Source: Burkholderiales bacterium
GTDB taxonomy: Bacteria > Pseudomonadota > Gammaproteobacteria > Burkholderiales > Burkholderiaceae_C
Direction: 5' to 3'
Length of the DNA stretch: 64,000 nucleotides
Assembly: GCA_016191995.1 (NCBI GenBank)
Contig: JACPVA010000156.1
Location: forward strand, 1-64,000
Shown: piece after piece, positions 1 through 9,185 of the stretch
How the letters are laid out: the number at the start of each line of letters is the position of its first letter
How positions within the stretch are numbered: position 1 is the stretch's first letter
The notes under the pieces: model-generated
What the model saw: the letters and a program-made list of their open reading frames with translations, nothing else
Told to the model about the DNA's origin: nothing
Database searches by the model: none
Translations under genes and position numbers: made by a program

Positions 1-1111
1 GCTCCACGCGGCACGGTCGCCGCGCGCGGAGGCGGCCGCGTCGAGTCCCGGCCTGCCGCCGGCAGCGTCGGGCGGCGCCGCGGCGCCCGCCAGCGTGGTG
101 GCGGCGCGCGTCGGCGCCAGCGCATCCTCGACCGCGCGCTGCACCGCCTGGTGCAGCGCGCGCCCGTCGCGGAAGCGCACCTCGATCTTGGTCGGGTGGA
201 CGTTGACGTCGACCAGCTCGGGCGCGATGTCGAGGAACAGCACCCAGCTCGGCTGCCGGCTGCCATGCAGCTGGTCCTCGTAGGCGGCGCGCGCCGCGTG
301 CGCGACGAGCCGGTCGCGCACATAGCGGCCGTTGACGAACAGATACTGCTGGTCGGTGCGGCTGCGCGCGGCCTCGGGCGCGCCGACGCGGCCGGCGAGC
401 GCGATCGGCCCCTGCACGGCCTGCAGCGGCCGGCTGGCGTCGACGAAGGCCGCGCCGAGCACCTCGGCCAGCCGCGTCGCCGCGTCGGCGGCGCGCCACT
501 GCGCGGCCAGGCGGCCGTCGTGCCAGACCGCGAAGCCGACGTCCGGGCGCGCCAGCGCATGCCGGCGCACCGCCTCCAGCGCATGCGCATACTCGGTCGC
601 ATCGGTCTTGAGAAACTTGCGCCGCGCCGGGGTGGCGAAGAACAGCTCCTGCACCTCGACCGTCGTGCCGCGCGCGCGCCGCCGGCTGCAGCTCGCCGCT
701 GCGCGCGTCGAGCCGCTGCGCGTGCGGCTGGCCGTCGGCGCGGCTTGTGATCGCTAGCGACGAGACGCTGGCGATCGCCGCCAGCGCCTCGCCGCGAAAC
801 CCCATCGTCGCGACGCGCTCCAGGTCCGCGAGGCTCGTGATCTTGCTCGTCGCGTGGCGCTGCAGCGCCAGCGCCAGCTCCGGCGCCGGGATGCCGCAGC
901 CGTCGTCCTCGACGACGATGCTGCGCACGCCGCCAGCGACCAGGCGCACCGTGACCTGCGTCGACCCGGCGTCGAGCGCGTTGTCGACCAGCTCGCGCAC
1001 GACCGACGCCGGCCGCTCGACGACCTCGCCGGCGGCGATCTGGCTGACCAGCTCGTCGGGAAGCGCGCGGATCGGGCGCGCGGCCGGCGGCGCGGCGGCG
1101 AGGGCGGACAT
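1..1111 (-). CDS. mutL: DNA mismatch repair protein MutL, 3'-truncated by the window edge, with an apparent frameshift
   Basis: MutL is the ATPase that links MutS mismatch recognition to downstream nicking and excision. The ATG at 1111 opens a GHKL ATPase domain with the N-box region ([12 protein letters not shown]), DDGCGIP, and the [12 protein letters not shown]-lid motif. The frame is coherent down to about position 671, where the (CG)n tract at 668-680 throws it out of phase. From 669 leftward a different frame continues the conserved sequence ([20 protein letters not shown], then [12 protein letters not shown]) to the window edge. So either one base is extra or two are missing. This could be a real disruption or a sequencing error in a GC-dinucleotide run. 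The C-terminal dimerisation domain lies outside the window. amiC lies 37 bp upstream on the same strand. Confidence 0.9.
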   Translation of the reverse strand, partial: MSALAAAPPAARPIRALPDELVSQIAAGEVVERPASVVRELVDNALDAGSTQVTVRLVAGGVRSIVVEDDGCGIPAPELALALQRHATSKITSLADLERVATMGFRGEALAAIASVSSLAITSRADGQPHAQRLDARSGELQPAARARHDGRGAGAVLRHPGAAQVSQDRCDRVCACAGGGAPACAGAPGRRLRGLARRPPGRAVARRRRGDAAGRGARRGLRRRQPAAAGRAGADRARRPRRRARGRAQPHRPAVSVRQRPLCARPARRARGARRLRGPAAWQPAAELGAVPRHRARAGRRQRPPDQDRGALPRRARAAPGGAARGRGCAGADARRHHAGGRRGAARRCRRQAGTRRGRLRARRPCRVE

Positions 1112-1118
1112 CACGAGG

Positions 1119-1124
1119 ATTGTA
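1119..1124 (-). promoter_or_regulatory. Extended -10-like TACAAT, 7 nt before the mutL ATG
   Basis: On the minus strand TACAAT ends 7 nt before the mutL start codon, the distance from a -10 box to a transcription start. It therefore predicts a leaderless mutL transcript. I see no good -35 box. The same arrangement recurs before queG, the DUF2782 gene, uvrD and egtD. Confidence 0.5.
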
Positions 1125-1148
1125 GGAACCGCCCCGCGCCGCGCGGCT

Positions 1149-2525
1149 TCAGGCACTGCGCTGGCGCTTGAGCGGCGGGTTGCCGGCGACATAGCGCCGG
1201 ATGCCGCTGGCCAGCGCCTCGGCGAGCCGCTCGCGCCAGCGCGGGTCGCGCAGCAGCGCCTCCTCGTCGGGGTTGGAGATGAAGGCGGCCTCGACCAGCA
1301 CGCTCGGGATGTCGGGCGCCTTCAGCACCGCGAAGCCGGCCTGCTCGACCTGCCGCTTGTGCAGCCTGCCGACCATGCCGACCTGGTGCAGCATCTGGCG
1401 CCCGATGCGCAGGCTGTCGCGGATCTGCGCGTGCGTGCTCATGTCGAGCATCGCCTGCGCGAGCTGGCGGTCGGTGGCGGCGAAGTTGACGCCGCCGACG
1501 AGGTCGGCCTGGTTCTCGCGCTGCGCCATCCAGCGCGCCGCGCTGCTGCTCGCGCCGCGCGTCGACAGCGCGTAGACGCTGGCGCCGCGCGCCTCGGGGC
1601 GGACGAAGGCGTCGGCGTGGATCGAGACGAACAGGTCGGCGCCGACCGCGCGCGCCTTGCGCACGCGATCGTGCAGCGGCACGTAGTAGTCGCCGTCGCG
1701 CGTCAGCACCGCGCGCATGCCCGGGACTGCATTGAGCCGGCGCCGCAGGTCGAGCGCGATCGCCAGCACGACATCCTTCTCGCGCAGCCCGCTCGGGCCG
1801 ATCGCACCCGGGTCCTCGCCGCCGTGCCCGGGGTCGAGCGCGACGACGACCAGCCGATCCAGCCGCGCGCGCTGCTCGGCGCTCAGCGGCGCCGGCGGCC
1901 GCGGCGTCGTCGGCGCGGGAAGCGGCGGCGCCGGTTGCGCGCGCGCGCCGGGGCCGTCGACGCGCGCGATCAGCTCGCCCAGCGCATCCTGCATGGCGCG
2001 TGCGGCGCGCTCGTCGGCGGCCTCCTTGTCGCGGATCAGCGCCAGCAGCGGGTCGGGCGCCTCGACCGGGTACAGGTCGAACACCAGCCGGTGCTGGTAG
2101 GCCGCGACCGGCTCCAGCAGGAACTGCTCGGGCCGCACCGGCTGCTCGAGTTCGATCGTCAACCGCACGACGCGCGGCGAGGGCTCGCCGACGCGCACCG
2201 CGGCGATGAACGGGTCCTCGGGGCGGATCTTGTCGACCAGCTCGCGCAGCGCGGCATCCAGGCCCAGGCCGGCGATGTCGACCACCAGCCGGTCGGGATC
2301 GCGCAGCAGGAAGTGGCTCGCGACCAGCGGCGCGTCGGACTCGATCGTCAGCCGGGTGTAGATCGGCGCCGGCCAGACGCGCACGCCGACGATGCCTTGC
2401 GCCTGCGCGCGCGCCGGCCAGCCGAGCAGCCAGGCCAGCGGCGGCGCCGCGCCGATCGCGCTGCCGGCGCGCAGCAGCGTGCGGCGCGCCGCGATCGCCG
2501 CGGGCGCTGCGCGCGGCCGCCTCAT
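1149..2525 (-). CDS. amiC: N-acetylmuramoyl-L-alanine amidase, AmiC-like, probably Tat-exported
   Basis: This periplasmic zinc amidase cleaves the peptide stem from N-acetylmuramic acid during cell separation. The 458-residue protein starts with a twin-arginine signal ([12 protein letters not shown]), followed by an AMIN septal-targeting domain (about residues 45-145), a proline-rich linker and an Amidase_3 domain. Zinc and catalytic residues are visible in [19 protein letters not shown] and VEAAFISN. The ATG at 2525 overlaps the tsaE stop codon as ATGA, which indicates translational coupling and fixes the start. The order tsaE-amiC-mutL is standard in Burkholderiales. Confidence 0.93.
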   Translation of the reverse strand: MRRPRAAPAAIAARRTLLRAGSAIGAAPPLAWLLGWPARAQAQGIVGVRVWPAPIYTRLTIESDAPLVASHFLLRDPDRLVVDIAGLGLDAALRELVDKIRPEDPFIAAVRVGEPSPRVVRLTIELEQPVRPEQFLLEPVAAYQHRLVFDLYPVEAPDPLLALIRDKEAADERAARAMQDALGELIARVDGPGARAQPAPPLPAPTTPRPPAPLSAEQRARLDRLVVVALDPGHGGEDPGAIGPSGLREKDVVLAIALDLRRRLNAVPGMRAVLTRDGDYYVPLHDRVRKARAVGADLFVSIHADAFVRPEARGASVYALSTRGASSSAARWMAQRENQADLVGGVNFAATDRQLAQAMLDMSTHAQIRDSLRIGRQMLHQVGMVGRLHKRQVEQAGFAVLKAPDIPSVLVEAAFISNPDEEALLRDPRWRERLAEALASGIRRYVAGNPPLKRQRSA

Positions 2526-3049
2526 GCCAGCAGCGCGCGGCCGCGCGCGCTCAGCGCGTCGACCCGCACGCGGCGCGTGCCGTCGTCGTCGACCGCCAGC
2601 GTCAGCCGCAGGTCCGGCGCGGGCAGCAAGTCGGCGGCCTTCTCGGGCCACTCGACGATCTTCAGCCCCGGCGCGGCGAAGACATCGCGCAAGCCGGCGT
2701 CGACCCACTCGCGCGCATCGTCGAAGCGGTAGAAGTCCAGGTGCGAGATCGCCAGGTCGCCGACGCCGTAGGGCTCGAGCAGCGCATAGCTCGGGCTCTT
2801 GATGCGGCCGGTGACGCCGAGCGCGCGCAGCAGGTGGCGCGCGAACGCGGTCTTGCCGGCGCCGAGCGGGCCGCGCAGCTCGATGAAGGCGTCGTGCAGC
2901 CCGGGCTTGCGCGCCAGCGCGGCGGCGAAGGCCGCACAGGCCGACTCGTCGGGCCAGCGCAGGTGCCGGGTTTCTAGAATCGGCGCATGACCGGGCGCGA
3001 ACGCGTCGACGGCCAGCGGCTGCTCGAGCGGCTGCGGGCTTGGGCGCAT
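2522..3049 (-). CDS. tsaE: tRNA N6-adenosine threonylcarbamoyltransferase ATPase subunit TsaE
   Basis: TsaE is the P-loop ATPase of the TsaB-TsaD-TsaE complex that makes t6A37 on ANN-decoding tRNAs. The Walker A motif GPLGAGKTAFARHLL, the SPSYALLEPY segment and HLDFYRFDD are all present, as is the IVEWPEKA motif. The ATG at 3049 is the only ATG in frame upstream of the conserved core and gives 175 residues, slightly longer than the usual 150-160. It makes the 5' end overlap the divergent queG start by 63 bp, so a non-ATG start closer to 2985 is possible. It is coupled downstream to amiC. Confidence 0.9.
   Translation of the reverse strand: MRPSPQPLEQPLAVDAFAPGHAPILETRHLRWPDESACAAFAAALARKPGLHDAFIELRGPLGAGKTAFARHLLRALGVTGRIKSPSYALLEPYGVGDLAISHLDFYRFDDAREWVDAGLRDVFAAPGLKIVEWPEKAADLLPAPDLRLTLAVDDDGTRRVRVDALSARGRALLA
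2975..2980 (+). promoter_or_regulatory. -10-like TAGAAT, 6 nt before the queG ATG
   Basis: TAGAAT ends 6 nt before the queG ATG, implying that transcription starts at or next to the start codon. There is no Shine-Dalgarno sequence in the gap. This supports a leaderless queG mRNA. Confidence 0.5.
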
Positions 3050-4141
3050 GAGGAAGGATTGTCCCAGATCGGTGTGGCAGGCATCGAGCTGGGCTCGGCC
3101 GAGCCCGGATGGAGGGCCTGGCTGGCCGCCGGGTTCCACGGATCGATGCACTACATGGCGGCGCACGGGCTCAAGCGCGTGCGCCCGGCCGAGCTGGTGC
3201 CGGGCACGGTGAGCGTGATCACCGCGGCGCTGGACTACCTGCCGCGCGACGCGCCGGCCGACTGGGCGGCGCGCGAGCGCGCGCGCCAGGCCGAGCCGGT
3301 GCAGGCGGTGGTCTCGGTCTACGCGCGCGGCCGCGACTACCACAAGGTGCTGCGCGGGCGGCTGCAGCTGCTGGCGGACCGGATCGCGGCCGAGGTCGGG
3401 CCCCTCGGGCACCGCGTCTTCACCGACTCGGCGCCGGTGCTGGAGGTCGAGCTCGCCACGCGCAGCGGCCTGGGCTGGCGCGGCAAGCACACGCTGGCGC
3501 TGGCGCGCGCGGGCGGGTCGATGCGCTTCCTCGGCGAGATCTTCGTCGACCTGCCACTGCCGCCGACGCCGCCGGTGAGCGCGCACTGCGGAAGCTGCAG
3601 CGCGTGCATCGACGCCTGCCCGACCGCCGCCATCGTCGCGCCCTACAGGCTGGACGCGCGGCGCTGCATCTCCTACCTGACGATCGAGCGCGGCGGGGCG
3701 ATCCCGGCCGAGCTGCGCGCCGCGATCGGCAACCGGATCTACGGCTGCGACGACTGCCAGCTGGTCTGCCCGTGGAACCGCCATGCGCAGCGCAGCCCGC
3801 TGCCCGACTTCGACCCGCGCGAGGGGTTCGTGGGCGCGACGCTGCTCGCGCTATGGGGCTGGAGCGAGGCCGAGTTCCTGTCCCGCACCGAGGGCAGCGC
3901 GATCCGCCGCATCGGCTGGCAGCGCTGGCGGCGCAACCTGGCGGTGGCGCTGGGCAATGCGTGGCGGTCGAGCGGCGATACCGCGCTGCGCGATGGGCTG
4001 GCGGCAGCGCGGCCGCAGGCCGACGAGATGGTGGGCGAGCATCTCGACTGGGGATTGGCGCAGCTGGCGGCGCCGGGCGTGTCCACCGGGCGGGGCCCCA
4101 TGCAAGCCCCAGCGTTCCCCGGCGCGAGATCCGAGCCCTGA
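2987..4141 (+). CDS. queG: Epoxyqueuosine reductase QueG
   Basis: QueG is the cobalamin- and 4Fe-4S-dependent cytosolic enzyme that reduces epoxyqueuosine to queuosine in the wobble position of GUN tRNAs. The 384-residue protein has the QueG N-terminal domain followed by two 4Fe-4S cysteine clusters: HCGSCSACIDACP and GCDDCQLVCPWN. The C-terminal HEAT-like part (RRIGWQRWRRNLAVALGN) is also typical. The start at 2987 matches the family N-terminus and lies just after a -10-like hexamer. It is divergent from tsaE, the usual arrangement in Burkholderiales. Confidence 0.96.
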   Translation: MTGRERVDGQRLLERLRAWAHEEGLSQIGVAGIELGSAEPGWRAWLAAGFHGSMHYMAAHGLKRVRPAELVPGTVSVITAALDYLPRDAPADWAARERARQAEPVQAVVSVYARGRDYHKVLRGRLQLLADRIAAEVGPLGHRVFTDSAPVLEVELATRSGLGWRGKHTLALARAGGSMRFLGEIFVDLPLPPTPPVSAHCGSCSACIDACPTAAIVAPYRLDARRCISYLTIERGGAIPAELRAAIGNRIYGCDDCQLVCPWNRHAQRSPLPDFDPREGFVGATLLALWGWSEAEFLSRTEGSAIRRIGWQRWRRNLAVALGNAWRSSGDTALRDGLAAARPQADEMVGEHLDWGLAQLAAPGVSTGRGPMQAPAFPGARSEP

Positions 4142-4287
4142 TCGCAGCGCGCTCGGGGCACGCCCAGCTCGCGCGGGTACCGCTTGCCGAGGAAGTGCAC
4201 GCGCGAATCCACCAGTGGACTTGGGACTCTTTCGTGCGCAAGCTCTGCTGCGGGTCGCGCAGGCGTGGGTCCGCACCGCGCCCGTGT

Positions 4288-4340
4288 CCGGATACGGGCG
4301 CAGAATCGCGTCCCTACCCGGATAGAGGCGCGCAATTGCG
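4288..4340 (+). repeat. Imperfect tandem pair with 30-bp period upstream of the DUF1697 gene
   Basis: CCGGATA recurs at 4288 and 4318, each followed by a related GGCGCA...AT.GCG sequence. The 30-bp periodicity lies in the 224-bp gap between queG and the DUF1697 gene. It could be a protein-binding repeat or the edge of a transferred segment. I see no other feature in the gap. Confidence 0.4.
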
Positions 4341-4365
4341 CCCGACAACACCTAGGCCGCACACG

Positions 4366-4905
4366 ATGCCCCGTTTCGCAGTCCTACTCCGTGGAGTCAA
4401 TGTCGGCAAAGGCAACCGCGTCCCGATGGCCGAGTTCAAGGTGCTGCTCGAGCAGATGGGCTACACGGACGTGAAGACGCTGCTCAACAGCGGCAACGCG
4501 GTCTTTTCGAGTTCCGCACGCTCTGATGCGAAGCTGTCTGCGGCTGTCGCGGCCGAGGTCGAGCGCAAGTTCGGTGTCTCTACACCGGTCATCGTCAAGT
4601 CTGCAGCAGAAGTCGCTCTTGTCATCAATGAAGCTCCGATGACTCCACCTGACGGCGAACAGTCACGGTTTCTTGTCGCGTTCGGTCAAGACGAGCAAGC
4701 GCTGCAAGCACTCAGTCCACTGCTGCGTTTGGCGGGAGACACCGAACATCTCGTCATCACCAGACATGCTGCGTACCTGCACAGCTCGGGAGGTCTGCTC
4801 GAGAGCAAGATCGGTGAGGCGCTGCTGGGCAAAGCGGGCAGGGGAGTCACAACTCGAAACTGGGCCACTGTGCTCAAAGTCGGGGCGCTGCTGGGTGCGG
4901 CCTAA
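4366..4905 (+). CDS. DUF1697 family protein
   Basis: This is a 179-residue protein of the DUF1697 family, whose function is unknown. The family hallmark RYAVLLRGVNVG-type N-terminus is present (MPRFAVLLRGVNVGKGN), with MAEFKVLLEQMGY and LLNSGNAVF, and the C-terminus carries TTRNWATVLK. Length and both ends fit a complete family member. The gene is visibly less GC-rich than its neighbours, with many CTC/CTT, TCT and ACT codons. It is followed by a VapC remnant, so the pair looks like a horizontally acquired patch between queG and the M15 peptidase gene. Single-domain DUF1697 genes are common passengers in such patches. Confidence 0.85.
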   Translation: MPRFAVLLRGVNVGKGNRVPMAEFKVLLEQMGYTDVKTLLNSGNAVFSSSARSDAKLSAAVAAEVERKFGVSTPVIVKSAAEVALVINEAPMTPPDGEQSRFLVAFGQDEQALQALSPLLRLAGDTEHLVITRHAAYLHSSGGLLESKIGEALLGKAGRGVTTRNWATVLKVGALLGAA

Positions 4906-4984
4906 CGATCGAGGATAGATCGCGCGAAGCCGCGATCGAGTGGGACACATCCTTCGACTACAAGTCTGAGCGCTCGCGCAAAGG

Positions 4985-5197
4985 ACTCTGCTGGTCGATA
5001 CGAGTGTCTGGTCCCTGGCTCTCCGGCGACACACTGGGGTCTCGGATCCAGAGGTTCAGGTGCTCCGGGAGGCCTTGGAAGGTGCTGAAGTGGTTGTCAC
5101 CACGGGGCTCGTCCTGCAAGAGCTGCTTCAGGGCTTCACCGGACCGAAGGCGCAGCAGCAACTGGTCGAACGATTTGCGAGCCTGCCGCTGCGGTCC
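4985..5197 (+). pseudogene. Truncated VapC-like PIN toxin remnant
   Basis: In this frame the sequence reads LLVDTSVWSLALRR, then VVTTGLVLQELLQGF and ERFASLPL, the first half of a VapC-type PIN-domain ribonuclease. The first catalytic Asp (VDTS) and the Glu of the QEL motif are there, but the second half with the remaining acidic residues is missing. The frame runs on into unrelated GC-rich sequence before the next gene. No convincing start codon or intact VapB antitoxin precedes it; 4906-4984 shows nothing recognisable. I interpret it as a decayed toxin-antitoxin remnant. Confidence 0.7.
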
Positions 5198-5294
5198 GCT
5201 GGCAACCGTCGCCGCCGGCGCCTGTGCACGGCGCGCTTGCCGCGGCCCGCCGCGCCGCGCACACTGCGGGCCTCGACGACGAGGAGACAAACCC

Positions 5295-6254
5295 ATGGAG
5301 CTTTCGCGCTACTTCAGCCTGGACGAGATGACGCGCTCGCAGACCGCCGAGCGCCACGGCATCGCGAACCAGCCCGACGCGTCGCAGGTCGAGCATCTGC
5401 GCCGGCTGTGCCAGGCGGTGCTCGACCCGCTGCGCGAGGCGGTCGGCGCCGCGATCAGCGTGACCTCGGGCTACCGCGGCCCGGCGCTCAACGCGCGCAT
5501 CGGCGGCTCGCCGACGAGCCAGCACAGCCTGGGCCAGGCGGCCGACCTGCAGACCACGGGAATGAGCGTGCTGGAGCTGTTCAAGACCGTGATCCGGCGC
5601 GGCCTGCCGTTCGACCAGCTGATCTACGAGGCCAGAAGCGCGTCGTCGAAGTGGGTCCACGTGTCGCACCGCGCGGGCGCCAACCGGGGCGAAATCCGCG
5701 TCGCGCGCTTCGACGCCAGCGGCCGCGCGGTGGCCTACCCGCCGGTCGGCGCTGACGAGGCGCTGGCGATGGCCGAGCGCGCGACCCGCAGCGCGCGCGG
5801 GCGCGCGCCGGGCTACGAGGAGCTGCCGGACGAGCCGGTCGGCGAAGTCGACGAGGCTGCCGCCGCGCCCGCGGGCGCCGGCGCCCGCAGGCGCTCTGCG
5901 GCGGCACCGCGTGCGGCAGCGACCACGCCGGCAGCGAAGGTGCCCGCCAAGCGCGCCGCGACGAAGACGGCGGCGGCGAAGAAGGCAGTGGGCAAGGCGG
6001 CGGCCGCGAAGAAGTCTGCGCCGAGAAAGTCAGCGCCGAGGAAGTCAACGCCGAAGAAGGCCGCGGCGACGAAGGCCGCGCCGAAAAGGGCAGCGGCGAA
6101 GAAGGCCGCGGCGACGGAGGCCGCGACCAAGAGGGTCGCGCCGAAGAAGGCGCCAGCCAAGAAGGTCGCGGCCACGCCGGCGGCGGCGAAGAGGGCCGCA
6201 ACGAAGAAGACGGCGGCCAGGAAGACGGCGGTGAAGAAGACGGCGGTGAAGTAG
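5295..6254 (+). CDS. M15-type peptidase (D-Ala-D-Ala carboxypeptidase-like) with a histone H1-like Lys/Ala tail
   Basis: The 319-residue protein has two unlike halves. Residues 1-150 are an M15A/VanY-like zinc peptidase of the small endolysin type, with SGYRGPALN, the SQHSLGQAADLQ zinc motif and KWVHVSH. Such domains cut peptidoglycan peptide stems. Residues 205-319 are an almost pure Lys/Ala/Pro/Arg repeat (AAKKA, KSAPRKSAPRKS), like histone H1 and AlgP-type DNA-binding tails. There is no signal peptide, so the location is unclear: the tail could bind nucleic acid or an anionic wall polymer. The ATG at 5295 follows a GAGGAGA ribosome-binding site, which fixes the start. Confidence 0.85.
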   Translation: MELSRYFSLDEMTRSQTAERHGIANQPDASQVEHLRRLCQAVLDPLREAVGAAISVTSGYRGPALNARIGGSPTSQHSLGQAADLQTTGMSVLELFKTVIRRGLPFDQLIYEARSASSKWVHVSHRAGANRGEIRVARFDASGRAVAYPPVGADEALAMAERATRSARGRAPGYEELPDEPVGEVDEAAAAPAGAGARRRSAAAPRAAATTPAAKVPAKRAATKTAAAKKAVGKAAAAKKSAPRKSAPRKSTPKKAAATKAAPKRAAAKKAAATEAATKRVAPKKAPAKKVAATPAAAKRAATKKTAARKTAVKKTAVK

Positions 6255-6268
6255 CGCCGCGTTCGATC

Positions 6269-6286
6269 CGGCCGCGCGCGCGGCCG
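6269..6286. terminator. GC palindrome between convergent M15 peptidase and polA genes
   Basis: CGGCCGCGCGCGCGGCCG is a perfect 18-bp palindrome in the 45-bp gap between convergent genes. It has no T-run, so it is at best a bidirectional transcript-end hairpin. Confidence 0.35.
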
Positions 6287-6299
6287 CCAGGCGCCGCGC

Positions 6300-9185
6300 T
6301 CAGTGCGCCTCGTCCCAGTTCGCGCCGACGCCGACCTCGGCCAGCAGCGGCACGTCGAGCTGCGCGACGCCGGCCATCAGGCGCGGGATCGCCTCGCGTG
6401 CCCAGTCGAGCTCGGCCTCCGGCACCTCGAAGACCAGCTCGTCGTGCACCTGCAGGATCATCGTCGTCGCGCGCCGCTCGTCGTCGAGCGCGCGCTGCAC
6501 CGCGATCATCGCCAGCTTGATCAGGTCGGCCGCGGTGCCCTGCATCGGCGCATTGATCGCCTGCCGCTCGGCGGCGGCGCGGCGCGGGCCGCTGCCGCCG
6601 CGGATCTCGGGCAGGTGGATGCGGCGGCCGAAGTAGGTCTCGACCCAGCCCTGCTCGGCGGCGCGCGCGCGCGTGTCGTCCATGTAGCGCTTGACGCCGG
6701 CGAAGCGCGCGAAGTAGCGGTCGATATAGTCGCGCGCGGCTTTCTGCTCGATGCCCAGGTTGCTCGCCAGCCCGAACGCGCCCATGCCGTAGATGAGGCC
6801 GAAGTTGATCACCTTGGCGTAGCGGCGCTGCTCGCTGCTGACCTGCTCCAGCGGCACGCCGAAGACCTCGCTCGCGGTCGCGCGGTGCACGTCCAGCCCC
6901 TCGGCGAAGGCGCGTCGCAGACCTTCGTCGCCGCTGATGTGCGCCATGATGCGCAGTTCGATCTGGCTGTAGTCGGCCGAGACGATGCGGTGCCCGGGCG
7001 GGGCGACGAAGGCCTCGCGCACGCGCCGGCCCTCGGGGGTGCGGATCGGGATGTTTTGCAGATTGGGCTCGTTGCTCGCGAGCCGGCCGGTCACCGCCAC
7101 CGCCTGCGCATAGTTGGTGTGGACGCGGCCGGTCGCCGGGTTGACCATCTGCGGCAGCTTGTCGGTGTAGGTGCCCTTGAGCTTGGCCAGGCTGCGGTGC
7201 TCGAGGATGCGCGCCGGCAGCGGGTAGTCGGCGGCGAGCTGCTGCAGCACGTCCTCGTCGGTGCTCGGCGCGCCGCTGGCGGTCTTCTTCTTCACCGGCA
7301 GGCCGAGCTTGCCGAACAGGATCTCGCCGATCTGCTTCGGGCTGCCGAGGTTGAACGGCTGGCCGGCGATCGCATAGGCCTCCTGCTCCAGCGCCAGCAT
7401 GCGCTCGGCGAGCTCGCGGCTCTGGCGCGCGAGCACCGCGGCGTCGATCAGCACGCCGTGGCGCTCCATGCGCTGCAGCACCCGCATCGAGGGCATCTCG
7501 ATCGTCTCGTAGACGCGCTGCAGCGCCGGCGCGGCCTGCAGCTGCGGCCACAGCGCCAGGTGCACGTGCAGCGCCATCTCGCTGTCCTCGCCCGAGTACT
7601 CGGTCGCACGCGCGACCGCGACCTGGGCGAACGGGATCTGCGCCGCGCCCTTGCCGCACACGTCCTCGTAGCTCAGCCCGCGGCGGCCGAGGTGACGCTC
7701 GGCGAGCCTTTCCAGGCTGTGGCCGAGGTGCGCCTCCAGCACGTAGCTCTGCAGCATGGTGTCGTGCGCGATGCCGCGCAGCGCGACGCCGTGGTTGGCG
7801 AAGACGTGCAGGTCGTACTTGAGGTTCTGGCCGAGCTTGGCGCAGCCCTCGTCTTCGAGCCACGGCCGCAGCGCGGCCAGCACGTCCTGCAGCGGCAGCT
7901 GCGCCGGCGCATCCGGGCCGACATGGGCGACCGGGACGTAGGCCGCGCGACCTGGCTCGACCGCGAACGAGATGCCGACGAGGCGCGCGCGCAGCGGGTC
8001 CAGCGAATCGGTCTCGGTATCGACGGCTGCGATCGGCGCGGCGCGCAGGCGCCGGACCCAGTCGGCGAGCGTCCCGGCGTCGGTCACGGTCTCGTACTCG
8101 CGCGCCAGCGGCAGCGCGGCGACGGCGGCGATCGCCTCGGCGAGCTCCGCATCGTCGCGCGCGGCGCGCTGCGCGGCCGGCGGCGGTGTCGGGGCGGCGT
8201 CGGCGTCGGCAGTGCGCGTCGCACCGTGTGCCTCGTCGAGCTTGCGCAGCCAGCTGCGGAACCCGTGCCGGCGGTAGAACGCGCGCAGCCCCTCGCGGTC
8301 CGGCGGCGCCAGCGCGAGCGCGTCCAGCGCCGGGAAGCCGGGCAGCTGCGCCGACAGGTCGCAGTCGGTCGCGACCGTGACGAGCTTGCGCGCGGTCGGC
8401 AACCAGTCCAGCGCCTTGCGCAGGTTGTCGCCGACGGCCCCGCCGATGCGGCCGGCGGCGGCGATCACGCCGTCCAGCGAGCCGTGCTCGGCGATCCACT
8501 TCGCCGCCGTCTTCGGCCCGACCTTGTCGACCCCGGGGACGTTGTCGACCGCGTCGCCGACCAGCGTCAGGTAGTCGACGATGCGCGCCGGCGGGACGCC
8601 GAACTTGGCCTCGACGCCGGCCGGGCCCAGCCGCTCGCCGCTCATGGTGTTGACCAGCGTGACGCGGTCGTCGACGAGCTGCGCCAGGTCCTTGTCGCCG
8701 GTGGAGATCAGCACCCGGCCGCCGGCGGCGGCGGCGGCGCGCGCGAGCGTGCCGATCGCGTCGTCGGCCTCGATCCCGGGCACTTCCAGCACCGGCCAGC
8801 CGAGCAGCCGAACGACCTCGTGGATCGGCTCGATCTGGCGCGCCAGGTCCTCGGGCATCGGCGCGCGCTGTGCCTTGTAGGCCGGATACCAGTCGTCGCG
8901 GAAGGTCGGCCCCTTGGCGTCGAAGATGCAGGCCGCGTGCGCCGACGGATGTTGCTCGCGCAGCCGCTCGAGCATCGCGACGATGCCGTGGATCGCGCCG
9001 GTCGGGAAGCCGTCCGGCGCGCGCAGGTCGGGCAACGCGTGGTAGGCGCGGTACAGGTAGCTCGAGCCGTCGACGAGCAGCAGCAGCGGGGCATCGCTGG
9101 CCGTGGCGGCAGCGGGGCCGGCGTCGGCGCGGTCGTCCGCGGCGCTGCGGGCTGGATCGGGGGCTGGATCGGAGGCGGCGCTCAC
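6300..9185 (-). CDS. polA: DNA polymerase I
   Basis: Pol I fills gaps and removes primers in repair and lagging-strand synthesis. The 961-residue protein has all three domains. The 5'-3' exonuclease is N-terminal (LLLVDGSSYLYRAYHALP, with the helix-hairpin-helix region GVDKVGPKTAAKW). The 3'-5' proofreading domain has its acidic residues (AAVDTETDSLDP). The family A polymerase domain carries RRYAKVINFGLIYGM (O-helix) and QVHDELVFEVP (motif C). Translation starts with GTG at 9185, and a roughly 30-residue Ala/Asp-rich extension precedes the exonuclease core. The neighbouring DUF2782-thrB pair is divergent, as in Pseudomonas and Burkholderiales. Confidence 0.97.
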   Translation of the reverse strand: MSAASDPAPDPARSAADDRADAGPAAATASDAPLLLLVDGSSYLYRAYHALPDLRAPDGFPTGAIHGIVAMLERLREQHPSAHAACIFDAKGPTFRDDWYPAYKAQRAPMPEDLARQIEPIHEVVRLLGWPVLEVPGIEADDAIGTLARAAAAAGGRVLISTGDKDLAQLVDDRVTLVNTMSGERLGPAGVEAKFGVPPARIVDYLTLVGDAVDNVPGVDKVGPKTAAKWIAEHGSLDGVIAAAGRIGGAVGDNLRKALDWLPTARKLVTVATDCDLSAQLPGFPALDALALAPPDREGLRAFYRRHGFRSWLRKLDEAHGATRTADADAAPTPPPAAQRAARDDAELAEAIAAVAALPLAREYETVTDAGTLADWVRRLRAAPIAAVDTETDSLDPLRARLVGISFAVEPGRAAYVPVAHVGPDAPAQLPLQDVLAALRPWLEDEGCAKLGQNLKYDLHVFANHGVALRGIAHDTMLQSYVLEAHLGHSLERLAERHLGRRGLSYEDVCGKGAAQIPFAQVAVARATEYSGEDSEMALHVHLALWPQLQAAPALQRVYETIEMPSMRVLQRMERHGVLIDAAVLARQSRELAERMLALEQEAYAIAGQPFNLGSPKQIGEILFGKLGLPVKKKTASGAPSTDEDVLQQLAADYPLPARILEHRSLAKLKGTYTDKLPQMVNPATGRVHTNYAQAVAVTGRLASNEPNLQNIPIRTPEGRRVREAFVAPPGHRIVSADYSQIELRIMAHISGDEGLRRAFAEGLDVHRATASEVFGVPLEQVSSEQRRYAKVINFGLIYGMGAFGLASNLGIEQKAARDYIDRYFARFAGVKRYMDDTRARAAEQGWVETYFGRRIHLPEIRGGSGPRRAAAERQAINAPMQGTAADLIKLAMIAVQRALDDERRATTMILQVHDELVFEVPEAELDWAREAIPRLMAGVAQLDVPLLAEVGVGANWDEAH

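Noticed and set aside
4895-4990. GCCTAAC after the DUF1697 gene, considered as an integron attC end
   Set aside because: No matching GTTRRRY partner or paired core sites are found nearby.
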